Positions 22,380 through 33,210 are shown, counted from the first letter of the stretch. The stretch is DNA of 64,000 bases from Gigaspora margarita (GCA_009809945.1 WTPW01000063.1:478958-542957); one strand, 5' to 3'. Numbers and translations: made by a program. Notes: generated from the sequence alone by a model not told the origin.

Positions 22380-23040
22380 TGGAGCATAATTTTAATACTA
22401 AAATCATGTGATTACAAAACTTGAGTTCTATTGGGTTCAGTTCCAAGCAGAGTTGAACTAAGTTTTGACAAGCAGAATAACATCTCTAGAAAAATTGTAG
22501 TATTAGATAGATTAGAAAGTATTGTACATTCAAATAACTTACATTATTATGTACAAATAGATTTATAAAAAAAATGATTAAATTTTATTCACTCAAAAGT
22601 TCTCAAGTAATGGCCATTCCATTCTTTTTTATTATTTCAAATTTATTAAAATTAATATACATAATCAGGTAATTTTAAAGATTGAATAGGACCCCGAAAT
22701 ATACATAGATAGGTCAGGTATTAGTTTGCTTATTTTTGAAGATTTTTATGCAGATCTTTTCTATTTTTAGTAATTTTTTGTTTATTTTTGAGGTTTTTTC
22801 TGCAGATCTTTCTATTTTTAGTAAGTTTATAATTAATCTGACCCATCTATGTATATTTTGGGGTCCTATTGAAATCAATTTATCAACTACTAACTAATCA
22901 TTGCATTTGATTAGATTGATTTTTTAATCGATTAAACTGATTCCTATCCTTAATGTGAGCCAATATTATTAAGTTTGATTTCACCTATGCAAAACTTGCA
23001 AATTTTGTATAACAATTCAACCCTCAGATAATATAAAAAT
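22380..23040. other. third copy of cassette upstream region (5' half)
   Basis: From about 22500 this matches 17930-18240 and 59990-60330: AAATTTTATTCACTCAAAAG, then the ATTGAAATC and AACTACTAACTAATCATT phrases, then CAACCCTCAGATAATATAAA. The 182-bp TIR element at 22687 interrupts it. The 3' half resumes at about 27784 after 4.7 kb of repeats. Confidence 0.6.
22687..22868. mobile_element. 182-bp TIR element (MITE) with TTGAA duplication
   Basis: Left end TAGGACCCCGAAATATACAT, right end in reverse TAGGACCCCAAAATATACAT; the inverted repeats run about 30 bp. TTGAA flanks both sides (22682-22686, 22869-22873). The uninterrupted form, GATTGAAATCGATT, is seen near 18090 and 60160. Internally the phrase GCAGATCTTT...CTATTTTTAGTAA occurs twice. 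Confidence 0.85.
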
Positions 23041-23712
23041 TTGCTAGTACACTTACAGAAACTACAAAACCAAAAAGGCAAACACTAGCAAATGAAGCAC
23101 AGCCAAATATAAAATCGCAAACAACACCTAACAGTTAATAAATAACACATCAATGAAAGCAACACTGGCATAATAGCGAAGCAATAACAAAACACCAAGA
23201 AGCAATGATAAAATAGTGTACCAGAAAAACAATGAGCTATTGAAGGCAAATACACTACTAGAAGACAAAACCAATGACGATAACACAATGTAGAATAAAA
23301 ACTGGTTAATACAAAAGAAAAGAAAAAAGCAAAAGAAAAAGAAAACTAAAAAACCCTATGTCCAAATACAAAGCCAGTACCAGTTTCAGACCCAACAAGG
23401 CAAGATAAGACTTGCATACAAAACGAATGTCAAAAAATAAAATAAAAAAATAAAAGAACTAGTTAAAAAGCATTAAAAGAAGTATACAAAGCACACGAAC
23501 ACACATTTCATAATAATACTAACAAACCACACAAGACAACTCCAGAAAAATGCACAAGACTGCTAGAGAAATGTACAAGATTAATCTATAAGAACACCAA
23601 CAAGACCGCTTCAAGAACATCAAAGAAACATGAATGACCACTTCACAAAAACAACAAAGAAATATAAGGTTGTTAAACCCACTAGTGATGCCATCAAAAC
23701 TAAAAAGTGAAG

Positions 23713-23748
<36 letters not shown>

Positions 23749-23811
23749 AGCAAAGAAAACAAAAATTATCTTTGACCAAAAATTAAATATAAAAAAAATA
23801 AATAATGATTT
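23041..23811. repeat. dispersed A-rich repeat, copy 2, with 33-nt poly(A)
   Basis: Homologous to 18245-19127 and 60335-61190. A run of about 33 A lies near 23714-23746. The junction with the cassette upstream region, after AATATAAAAATTTG, is the same as at 18240 and 60330. Confidence 0.65.
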
Positions 23812-24180
23812 ATTTCATATAATAAGATAGATGTATCTGTAAATATGATACACAGGTAGAAATTTATTTGGACAAAATCATGTGTTAATATTTTTATGAT
23901 ATAATTTTAGTCATGTAGATCATTTTTTATCATACATATCATATGATAAATAATCTACATATACACTAACTAGCCTTAATTGGTTAACTAAAAATTATAT
24001 CAAAAAAATATCAACTAGAAGATTTCGTGGGTTTCGAACTAATGACCAAGTGAATGGAAGTTGATGCTCGCTACTTGCACCATGTAATCCAACTTAAATT
24101 ATAATTTTTGATAATCCATTAAAACCAATAATAGTGGCACTAGATTGTTCAATTAAATTTCTATATTTGTATTATAAGTA
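23812..24180. repeat. inverted dimer of the tRNA-like repeat segment
   Basis: The left arm is a plus-strand copy that has lost its tRNA-like core. The right arm is a minus-strand copy that keeps it (B-box-like GGTTTCGAACTA at 24030-24041, A-box-like CTACTTGCACCA at 24071-24082 in reverse). The arms meet near ATCATATGATAAAT (about 23939-23952). The same arrangement recurs at 26450-27240. Confidence 0.55.
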
Positions 24181-24959
24181 GCTGCATAATGCTGTTAAGC
24201 AAAACCAGGAAGATAAATTATGAATTGCTATAGCCCGGTCAGATAATTCATATACTTTTTTAATTTGATGATTATTAAAAATTAAAAGATAATAATTAAT
24301 AAGAAATTGGTCATGCAACATGAAATTTGTTCATTCAGAGTAAATAATTGGCTGATATGTGCCACACAGCAGCACATTTCAGCCAATTATTGAATACGCT
24401 TTGATGATGTTTATTATGGATAGACAAAGTAATTTTACAAATAATAATGTCTTATGAATTATCACTTAATAAATTCAATTACTTATTACATATTTTATAA
24501 AACACATGATAACAGTTGGAGTCAAGAAATTAATATTGAGATCGAACGAAAAATTTTGCTAAAGAATAAAGTTATTGTGAAATTACTTATAATTACTTAT
24601 TGCAATATTAAGTTAATATTAAGTAATAATATTTAATTGGCTTTGTCCAACTCTAATATTTATCAACGCATGATCCAATATCGCAATTTATAATCCTGCT
24701 TTACATGGCGTGGTTGGCTAATTGTGTTTTAAATGAGTTCATTGTGTTAAATTTTGTCAAATGATCTGCAAGTTTAACCAGAATTATGAATGATGGTTTT
24801 AATGATCATATGATGCAAATTGCCATGCTTTGTTTCTCTTTTGGTAGTCTGTACAGTGTTCTATCACTAATTGCCATTTAATAATTAAGTAAATTTATCA
24901 GCTATAACTGTTTACTTAACCGTATGACCAACCATGATCAACCAACTATGAGCGATTAG
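24181..24959. other. no gene; contains a long hairpin
   Basis: A near-perfect hairpin has arms 24343-24362 and 24372-24391 (AATAATTGGCTGATATGTGC and its inverse) around CACACAGCA. A related hairpin with flanking similarity in inverted orientation lies at 35068-35124, so both may belong to one small foldback family. The 60-codon frame at 24454-24636 has no recognisable feature. Confidence 0.5.
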
Positions 24960-24963
24960 CCGA

Positions 24964-25666
24964 TGTCAATATCGAATTGGGAGAGGGAGCTGAGTTTAGT
25001 TAGCTATAGTGAACAAATGAAGTAATACATAGTGTAGGATTTATAAATTTGTGGAAAGGGGATTCAAAAGGAAGCGATGCAAAAATAAATAAAAGTCACA
25101 AGATATGATATAATAAGCATTCACTTTTATTATAAATGAGGAACCATTAAGATAATGCTTAATGCTTTTTGAAGATACACGAAGAGCAAATACATCAGAC
25201 TTATATACATATTCGATATATATATAAATAACATCTTTAACTCTTTGAACACCAATAAACTTCCCCTTATATTACTCGAAATCTGCTTTACTAACTTTTT
25301 ATCAGGCTAGCAGATTCGCAATAATATATAAAGACTTTGATTGTTCAATGATTCTTAGTATTGTCCATGCATCGAACTAATTCACTTTCATGTATCACAG
25401 AATAATGTGTACAGAATTCAGGTATAATAATTAATATATATATATATAAGGACAAATAAATTGGGAGAACTATAGATAGCAATAAAAAAGATCTAAGTAT
25501 GGAGAAACAAATTAGGATAGGGGTGAAGGATAAAATTAGTAACAAGGTAAGGATGATCGGAAGTATAATCAATTAATTATTACATAAGGGAAAATAATGA
25601 TTATAAGCAGGGGTAGTATAAGGAAATGCTGTGATTTTTGGGTGCAGAAATATTATTACAGTAACA
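24964..25666 (-). mobile_element. solo LTR, 703 bp, CCGA target duplication
   Basis: Same family as 7028-7891, in reverse. The ends on the plus strand are TGTCAATATCGAA and ACAGTAACA, flanked by CCGA at 24960-24963 and 25667-25670. The conserved internal blocks (GGGAG near the end, the TATATAAGTCTGATGTATTTG block in reverse around 25186-25210, the TTTCTGCACCC block) match the other copies. Confidence 0.8.
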
Positions 25667-25689
25667 CCGATAATGACTGACCAATGACT

Positions 25690-25906
25690 ACCGTGACTGA
25701 ACCATCCCTAGTAATAACGAAGGGAGAGTATAGAGAACAAATTAGGAAAGCACGAATGATAAAAATAGAATAAGGTAGGATGCTACAAGAATGATCGGAG
25801 GTACGATCAATTTAATATTAATATAAGGAAAAATGATAATCATAAGGCAGAAGTAAAATAAGTTAATATCATGATATTTGGGCGCAGAAATATTATGATA
25901 GTAACA
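25690..25906 (-). mobile_element. deleted LTR copy, about 215 bp
   Basis: Ends GGGCGCAGAAATATTATGATAGTAACA next to CTGG, with the same order of blocks as the neighbour LTR but most of the middle missing. The left end is uncertain. It lies 20 bp after the LTR at 24964-25666, in the same orientation. Confidence 0.55.
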
Positions 25907-26419
25907 CTGGACTCAAGGGTAGTTTTTATTCATATTACACTATATAGTCGAAAGAACTAATCAAAGACATAGTACGCTCTGCAAGGTCCAGAATGGATCA
26001 ACCTACTAGTTTCTTTGGACATTTAATTCTAGGTGCCTCACATACTCTCATACATCACATCAGAGAACTCTTAATAATACTAACAGAGGTTATATTGTTT
26101 TATTATTTACTTTATTGTATTTAATCAATGATCAGTTAAAGAAATTAAATTCATCACACTATACATATGCGCATCAACATACACACATGAACTAATAATA
26201 GAAATATAAATTCACAAGTTTCAATCTTCCAATCAGATCTTTGGATTTGTACACACCACTTAACTCTCCAGTAAACCATACACTTTGTTCTTTGTACTAT
26301 GTTCCTGGTACGTTTACAGATAAATTAATTTTTTAAATTTTTTTTATTTAATTTTTTTCTTATTTTTTTTTTCTTTAATTTTTTTTTGTATTTAATAATT
26401 TTTTTATATTTATTTTTTT
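25907..26419. other. no gene seen
   Basis: AT-rich, with long T runs from about 26328. I find no frame, hairpin or repeat that I can name. Confidence 0.4.
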
Positions 26420-26578
26420 TAAAATTAGCAAAGAAAAACAAAAATTATCTCATATAATAAGATAGATGTATCTGTAAATATGATACACAGATAGAAATTT
26501 AATTGGGCAAAGATATGTGTCGATATTTTTTTGATTTAATTTCAGTCACATAGGTTATTTCTTATCATACGCATCATA

Positions 26579-26834
26579 TAGAGTTCCTATATTGGGTCAA
26601 TTTGAATTTGATCAAATCAAATTGGCCCTGATTTGAATTTGATTTGATTCAAATATTTGGATTTGAATTTGAATTTTTAATAGTAATTTTCAAATCAAAT
26701 CAAATATTTGTCAAATCAAATCAAATTTGGCCAGATTTGAATTTGATCAAATCAAATATAGTCAAATTTGAATTTGAATTTGATCAAATATTTGATTCAA
26801 ATATTTGAAAATCAAATCAAATTGTGGAACCCTA
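26579..26834. mobile_element. hAT-like MITE, 256 bp, built of TTTGAA/TCAAAT palindromes
   Basis: Ends TAGAGTTCC and, in reverse, TAGGGTTCC. Flanked by GCATCATA (26571-26578) and GCTTCATA (26835-26842), an 8-bp duplication with one mismatch. The interior is almost only ATTTGAATTTGATCAAAT and its inverse, so it can fold along most of its length. Confidence 0.65.
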
Positions 26835-26878
26835 GCTTCATAAGATAAATGATCTATATATACACTAGCCTTAATTGG

Positions 26879-27041
26879 GATTTTACTAATTTTCCCTATT
26901 ATAAAAGGTGATTTCTTAGGCGAAGTTTTGTGATAAATGTGACTTTTCAAAAAAAAAGCAATTGTTGTTTTGATCATCACATTACACCTGATCTTGCATT
27001 CTGATTGGTCAATATCAAATGATGGGTAAATTAGTAAAATC
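26879..27041. mobile_element. Mutator-like MITE, 163 bp
   Basis: Left end GATTTTACTAATTTTCCC, right end in reverse GATTTTACTAATTTACCC. Exact 9-bp duplication CTTAATTGG (26870-26878, 27042-27050). The ends resemble those of the element at 32046-32340, which also has a 9-bp duplication. Confidence 0.8.
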
Positions 27042-27245
27042 CTTAATTGGTTGACTAAAAATTATATTAAAAAAATATCAACTATATAACTTCGCGGGTT
27101 TCGAACTGATGACCAAGTGAATAGAAGTTGCTGCTTTACTATTTGCACCATGTAATCCAATTTATATAGTAAATTTTGATAATACTTTAAAACTAATACT
27201 AGTGCCACCAGATTGTCCAATTAAATTTTCATATTTGATCACATT

Positions 27246-27783
27246 TATAGATAAATTAATTTTTTTAGTTTTTTTTCATATTAAATTTTTTTTCGTATTT
27301 AATACTTAATTTTTTTCTTGTACTTTATTTTTTTATATTTATTTTTTTTCTTTTATTTAATTTTTTTTTCACAATTTAATTTTTTTTGTATTTAATAATT
27401 TTTCTGTATTTATCTTATTTTTTTTCTTTTTATTTAATTTTTTTTTTGTATTTAACAATTTTCCATATTTAACAATTAATTTTTTTTCATATATAATTTT
27501 TTCTATAGGAAATTCTATTTTGACCTGGATCGATTCTTTGGGACATTGAGGGCCAGAATTATGATAATGTTCCAATTATGAAATAGTTTATTATCCATGT
27601 TATACACTTTCTGTGAAAACAGATAGATAATTATTAAAACATATTACAATTTCTTTTGTAACTTCGAAGCTAACTAACTTGCATTGTAAATGAATAAAGT
27701 TTCTTATAACAAGTTACACATTCTTTATTACTATATTTATTCTTCATCTATTATTAACAAAATTATACTATCACATATATACC
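27246..27783. other. T-rich stretch, no gene
   Basis: Long T runs interrupted by ATTTAAT/GTATTTAAT phrases to about 27500, then unremarkable AT-rich sequence. The 68-codon minus-strand frame here is Lys-rich by composition only. Confidence 0.5.
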
Positions 27784-27885
27784 TATTTGACCTAGAGAAA
27801 AACAATAATTATTTATAAGGTGCTAAAAATCCTGAAAAAAAATCCAATGATAACAGATTAATGAACTTTATAAGATAAATATCTA
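27784..27885 (+). promoter_or_regulatory. 3' half of cassette upstream region, detached copy
   Basis: GACCTAGAGAAAA...CCTGAAAAAAAATCCAATGA...GAACTTTATAAGATAAATATCTA matches 8479-8576, 13769-13860 and 55850-55945. Homology stops within AATATCTA, directly before the next reading frame. Confidence 0.5.
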
Positions 27886-28470
27886 ATGTTTTTACAATTT
27901 CTATTTATTATAATTTTTGATATTGCTTTACTACTCATCTTTTATTTTATTCTTTCAAATAATATATGGGCTATTTGGACATTAGTTATTTTATTTGCTT
28001 CACCAATTATTTCAATAATCTTCAATTTTATTTTTTGCAAACAATTTGATGTTATGGGAATGATTAGTATAATCAGAATTGCTTCTGCAATTATATTAAA
28101 ATGTTTCAAAATTTTATTCATTAGGATTATCATTTATATCTGGTGTAATAGGTTTAGTACTTGCTATTACCTTAATTCTGATCAAGGTTAGATCATTCGA
28201 AATGAGGCCCTTTGCATATTATTGTAGTAAAAATTTAGGTTTAGGAAGTTGTAAAGGTTTAGCAAAAGTTGAATCTTTTTCTGAGTGTTGTAAAGATATT
28301 GGAGAAATTATACATTGTTTCAATGAGCACTTATCATTGGAACAGCTATTTGGGGTTTGTATTTCTTCTTCAATTGCAAATCCTTATTATCATTGTTTGC
28401 ACAAATGGGAGTAATAATATTGATAATAATAATTATGATAGAGTTTTTTATTATACAGTTCCTTGGCTAA
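27886..28470 (+). pseudogene. broken multi-pass membrane protein of unknown family
   Basis: The first 75 codons are strongly hydrophobic (MFLQFLFIIIFDIALLLIFY..., then WAIWTLVILFASPIISIIF), giving at least two membrane segments. Near 28110-28120 the hydrophobic reading passes to the next frame (GLSFISGVIGLVLAITLILI, then VRSFEMRPFAYYCSKN), and near 28330 to the third frame (IGTAIWGLYFFFN, then a long Ile-rich segment ending at 28470). I therefore read one four- to five-span membrane protein broken by two frameshifts. It could also be a gene with unrecognised introns. The ATG sits exactly where the homology to the Sel1 upstream region ends, so the true 5' part may have been lost by recombination. 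I do not recognise the family. Confidence 0.45.
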
Positions 28471-28756
28471 GTGTATTTAATGGCTTTTTTTCTTGTTGAA
28501 TACAAAATAAAGGATTTAAAAAAGATAATCCAAATCATGCTTAATTGAATAATAGATTAATTGATAAATTTTTATGATTAGTTTATGTCAATATCTATAA
28601 TTATTTAACTTTTAATTATTTTAGCTTTTGATTGTATTAATCTATTGGCAGAAAATTTTTGATTTTCTTCAAATATTAGTGTTACTATCTTTCATATATT
28701 TTTCAAAATATTCTAAGACATCTGTATTTTTTATATTCGTTATTTATTTATTTATT
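28471..28756. other. no gene seen
   Basis: AT-rich, nothing recognisable. Confidence 0.4.
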
Positions 28757-28912
28757 TTTTTTTATTTAATTCTTTGAATAAATTATATTTATTTGTTTTT
28801 TTTTTATTTAATTCTTTGAATAAATTATATTTATTTGTTTTTTTTTATTTAATTCTTTGAATAAATTATATTTATTTGTTTTTTTTATTTAATTCTTTGA
28901 ATAAATTATGTT
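28757..28912. repeat. tandem repeat, about 43-bp unit, nearly 4 copies
   Basis: Unit TTTATTTAATTCTTTGAATA followed by AATTATATTTATTTGTTTTT; copies are almost identical apart from T-run length. Confidence 0.85.
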
Positions 28913-29914
28913 AATTATAAACTTGAGTGAATTATTTTAATTACTTATATAAATTTCATCATACTTACCTAAGTTAGTGTAAACTAAATGAAATTAAATA
29001 GTAATGGTCGTAAATCCAAATAGATAATTTTTTTACAGTCATAACATGTTAAAGTAACCAAGATAAAAATTAATAATTAATATTTATGAACTTGAGTAAC
29101 ATTTTAAACAATTCAATTAATAAATTTTCATTATAATCACCTAAATCAATTTGAACAAAATTAAATAGAAAATAGCCAAGAACCTGAATAGCATATTATA
29201 AATATAGATTAATAAACTTTTTTTATAGTTACACAAAAATTAAAGCAAAACAAATGAAACTAATTATATGATTATCCACATAGATATTGCATAATTATCA
29301 TTTGAATTTGGTATCAAAAATGCCATGCTGGGTTTCTACTGAACAGGTCACATTACTCAAATAACAAAATAAAATAAATATCATGTGAGGAGGCTTCATT
29401 GACAAAACAATTGTATTACTGTATTATGTGAAATGATATTGTAAAAAGATGGTTTAATGTCTACTTTTGTAACCATGGTTGACTAAATTACAACTTTTTT
29501 TTACTGCACTACTATATCCTCAACCAGCATGCAAAATTTTAATGTGATATCACATATTTTGGTTTAACCAGAGGTTTTAAATATAGCATTAATAAAACTT
29601 GCGATAGTATAACATATGAGTGCAGCACAGCAAAAACTCCCTGAAACATTGTAGTAAATTATACACGTGTTTCAATACATACAATTGAAGTTCTTCAGAG
29701 GGTAAGCTTTGCATAGTGAAAATAATAATTTTGTTTACAGATTTTCATTGCACAGAACTTATACTGAATTAATATAACCCGGTTCAAAAAGATAAATACC
29801 TCTAATAATTATAAAGAAAAATTCTTATAAAAATTTATTAAAATTTTAAAATTATAGGTTGATTCTCTAGGTTTGGGAAATAAAAATTAATATAAATTTA
29901 ACTTATTTTAATTC
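28913..29914. other. no gene seen
   Basis: AT-rich sequence without a frame over 60 codons. It may contain the 3' flank of the transposon whose transposase relic follows, but I could not find convincing inverted ends. Confidence 0.4.
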
Positions 29915-31110
29915 CATATAGTCTTCAAGTGAAGATTCATCATCAGATTCATCATTAACATCTCTAACTTCTTTTTTATTTTTTTTGCAAAATTAAGTGC
30001 TTTTGCTATAAACCTATAATAATTTTAGAATTTACCTTTTTTTTAAAGCCCAAAGAAGTTTATTTCTAATTTCAAGAATATTTGTGTGCTGACCTGACTT
30101 CGCTACTTCATCTTTTATAAAAGCCCAAACACCTTCAATCAATTGAAGTTCACAGTGGTATGGTGAAATAAAAAAAACTCTATAACCATATTGTTTAGCT
30201 ATTTCTACACGCGCAACAGAAACATGCTTCTTATTTTGTTTTACAAGCTCAAGAATTTTTGCTTTATACATATCAGAAAAGGTAACAAATTCTTGCTAAT
30301 TAACCAATTCAAACTTTCTAATTTTCTTGAAGCAGAATTTGGTACTTCTTTAACTGCATATGATAACAGGCCCATCCATGTGAATGTCAGTTTCACCACA
30401 TTTTTCTTTAATTGTAATGCATAATTTTGTACAGTAAATAAAGATTCAAAAATATTAGAATTAAAATTGTCATGATAATCTATTTAATCATGGAATCTTA
30501 ACAGCATCTGGATATGGTGCTTTAATAGTTTGTTCACAAATATCCAGAACCAGCTCACCATATATTTTAGTTGTATTTCCACTACAAAAAGTAATAATCA
30601 CTCCAAAAATTACAAGAAGTGGCCCATGATCCAGTTTTAAACCAATCCCTTTATGAGAAATCCAAGTATTGGATGTTATATGACAATAATAATACTTCAG
30701 GTCGCTTTGGAATATCATTTATTTTTTTGTAAATTTAATAGGCGATTACGAATACTGAATAAAGCATTTTTTGGAGATTCATGCACTACATTACTACAAT
30801 TATCACAGCCATAGCAATAGCCCAAAAATATGCAGTACACGAAGAAGTTGCCATTTAAAAAGCCTAAACTCATTTCAGTAAGAAATTTGCGCAAACTAGT
30901 GTTGAAATAGGATTCTCATTTTTATTCTCACTAATAATTTTTTCACGCAAAAGTGAAACGATATTAGGATTAGATTTTAATAGGGGACACCAATTGGTTT
31001 GTGTGTAATAATTGTGCTGGCTTTCTATTTAGTCCATTCATAGATTACCTGACCAATGGTACATTCTGAAATTTCTGGGATCTCAGCAACATACTTGCAT
31101 AATATTGTTT
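29915..31110 (-). pseudogene. decayed Tc1/mariner-type DDE transposase
   Basis: On the minus strand the pieces follow in order. Near 31090-30910 there is KYVAEIPEISECTIGQVIYEW and LREKIISENKNENPISTL. Near 30790 comes HESPKN with IRNRLL. At 30718-30488 lies TSNTWISHKGIGL and GPLLVIFGVII. HMDG is at about 30371-30386. At 30271-30032 the end reads VEIAKQYGYRVFFISPYHCELQLIEGVW..IKDEVA. The PYHCEL..IEG motif with its Glu is the last catalytic block of Tc1-like transposases, and HMDG supplies the second Asp. The first Asp region before TSNTW appears lost (YYYCHI). A Glu/Asp-rich tail follows to about 29915. At least five stops and frameshifts separate the pieces, so it is inactive. Such transposases are common in Rhizophagus genomes. 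Confidence 0.7.
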
Positions 31111-31155
31111 ATTTTTTATTTTTATTTTATTTTATTTTTATTTTATTTTATTTTT
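31105..31155. repeat. TTTTA microsatellite
   Basis: Runs of TTTTA with a few exceptions, at the 5' edge of the transposase relic. Confidence 0.7.
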
Positions 31156-31461
31156 CTTGATGAGAAGTTTTTCTTAGCAAAGTATTTATAAGTGTTTACG
31201 ACCATTTTTTCTTATTATTTAAGGGACAGAATTTTACTTTTTACCATATAGAAACATTCTAGGACGATAAAAATGATATACAAGAAGTATTGTTACCAAC
31301 TTTAAAACTGAACAAGAAATTGATCTATAATGATTGGAATTAATGTAGCTCCCACATAGGTGATACCAATAACCCAATATTATATAGACAAGCTGCCCTA
31401 ACGATTAATATGACAATGAAGATCAATCAAGAAATATCATAAATTGGACGTTCAATGCTGT
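31156..31461. other. no gene seen
   Basis: Unremarkable AT-rich sequence. Confidence 0.4.
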
Positions 31462-31469
31462 ATTAACAA

Positions 31470-32617
31470 TAGTGATGGGCAATGCGCGGGATCCGCGCGG
31501 GATCCCGCGCGGGATGCGCGGGATTTAAAAACTCCCGCGCGGGATTTTTAATATAAGATTGTCTGGCCTGCGTTAGCATATCATCTGGCCCGCATTAAAA
31601 ATTATCCGGCCTGCTTTAACATAAGTGGGCCAATTCCTAATTAGTATTTGATGTAAATAAAAATATTATGCACGCATTAACTTTTGATTTGTTTCTCGTT
31701 CCACATTTATACGTACGTACTGTGCGTATAGATATAATGCGCAAACTGTATATTGAAATATAATTTTTAAGTTGTCATTATTAATAAAGTGGGAATCTAT
31801 TATTGATTATTATTGAGTATAAAAGTGACTATTTGATCAGAAATTATAAGCCCGATTATTTTCTTATGAGTCGTTTATAATTTTGTATGTATATAACCTT
31901 ATTACTTATAAATTTACAGTAGCACATTTATATCTCGTTATGCACCTGATTACTTATAAATTTTTGTACGCTATATGGTTTGATCGTTTTGTTGGCATTT
32001 TAATTTTTAAATATAATAATATTTTAAAAATAAATTGATAAAATTGAATTTTACTAAATCTCACCAGTGGTGATTGTCACCGCTCTATTAAAGAACTGGT
32101 GTTTAGAGTTAGGATTATGTTAGTTTAGGGTTAGAAGGTTAGTTTATATGTAAAATTTTGTGCTGAGAACTTTTACCTAATATCCAAAGGTTCGTTATAA
32201 TAATAAATTATTTTGTTATTGAAGGTTTTTTTAATTTTTTCTTTAACTTCGCTATTGATTTGGTTACACGAAATCCTAAAATCTGATTGGTCGTACATAT
32301 GAATGGTGACAATCACCGCCGGTGAGATTTAGCAAAACTCGATAAAATTAAACAAATCTGAATTGATAAATTTAATAATTATAAGATTAAAATGTTTTAA
32401 AAGTAGGCAAAATCTATACAAGCATTATATTTGTAATAAAATGCAGTAAGGTTTATAAGAAATGATTATGATTTTAACGAGAAATTACATTCCTGGTGAT
32501 GATTTATATATATATATTTGATTAGTCGTGAAAAATTCGGAAACTCTACTCGATCCCGCGAATCCCGCGCGGATCCCGCGCGGGATTTTTTAAAAAATCG
32601 GGTTTTGCCCATCACTA
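31470..32617. mobile_element. hAT-type non-autonomous element, 1148 bp, with GC-rich ends
   Basis: Both ends read TAGTGATGGGCAA inward, the form typical of hAT elements, and an exact 8-bp duplication ATTAACAA flanks it (31462-31469, 32618-32625). Next to each end lies a cluster of CCCGCGCGGGATC-type palindromes (31483-31546, 32551-32585), striking in this AT-rich setting. No transposase frame is present. A second element (32046-32340) is nested inside. Confidence 0.9.
32046..32340. mobile_element. Mutator-like MITE, 295 bp, nested in the hAT element
   Basis: Left end GAATTTTACTAAATCTCACC, right end in reverse GAGTTTTGCTAAATCTCACC, both continuing to GGTGATTGTCACC. Exact 9-bp duplication GATAAAATT (32037-32045, 32341-32349). 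Confidence 0.85.
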
Positions 32618-32625
32618 ATTAACAA

Positions 32626-32924
32626 GTATAATTTGGATTGTTACACATTTAATAATATAAAGAATTTTAAATCAATTTAAAGCATATTTTTATTGTCATT
32701 TATTTCTTTATTATAAAAATAACTATTATCATTTAGGAATAAATTAACCAATATCAAGCTAAAAAAAAAAATTGATAATTTCATTGCTTGATAACTAATT
32801 TTTTAATTTATTGCTGAATTGCAATTTTTTGACTTTATTAAGTAAATAAATATATATTTTTATAAGTTAAAATATTATAACATTATGTAATATTAAGAAT
32901 ATAATATATTAAAAATCTATACCT
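32626..32924. other. no gene seen
   Basis: AT-rich only. Confidence 0.4.
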
Positions 32925-33210
32925 ATTTATGTCAAAGAAATCAGGTTCACATGACCTTTAGCATTAAAATATACACTAGTTGGTCCATTAGTAACTTGTA
33001 ATGTAAAATTATAATAATCATGAAAACCATCATTTCTGTAAGGAATTATCTGGAATCATTCATTCGGCCATCTTCTCTTTGATTTATTATGTTATTGTTA
33101 TCACCTTAGCATGTAAGCATTGTACAGACCATTGTTCATGTGAAAAAAAGCAGTGATGGGTGCATTATTTGGGTTGCTTCTTATAACATCATAAGCAAAT
33201 GCTACAAAAA
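32925..33210 (-). pseudogene. exon relic of an unrecognised protein
   Basis: On the minus strand, a splice-acceptor-like T run ending GTAG near 33205 is followed by a frame reading VAFAYDVIRSNPNNAPITAF and HMNNGLYNAYMLR to a stop near 33105. After a gap with a frameshift, RNDGFHDYYNFTLQVTNG and PTSVYFNAKGHVNLISLT continue to a stop near 32930. The composition is protein-like and unlike the chance frames around it, but I do not know the family. With a stop and a shift in the middle it is probably a pseudogene, or two exons of one gene. Confidence 0.4.

Larger units (their letters stand above)
26420..27245. repeat. second inverted dimer of the tRNA-like repeat, with two nested insertions
   Basis: Starts with a short remnant of the A-rich repeat, then a plus-strand arm without the tRNA-like core, then a minus-strand arm with it (B-box-like GGTTTCGAACTG at 27098-27109, A-box-like near 27140-27150, in reverse). 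Two small elements interrupt it: 26579-26834 and 26879-27041. Removing them restores an arrangement parallel to 23812-24180. Confidence 0.55.
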
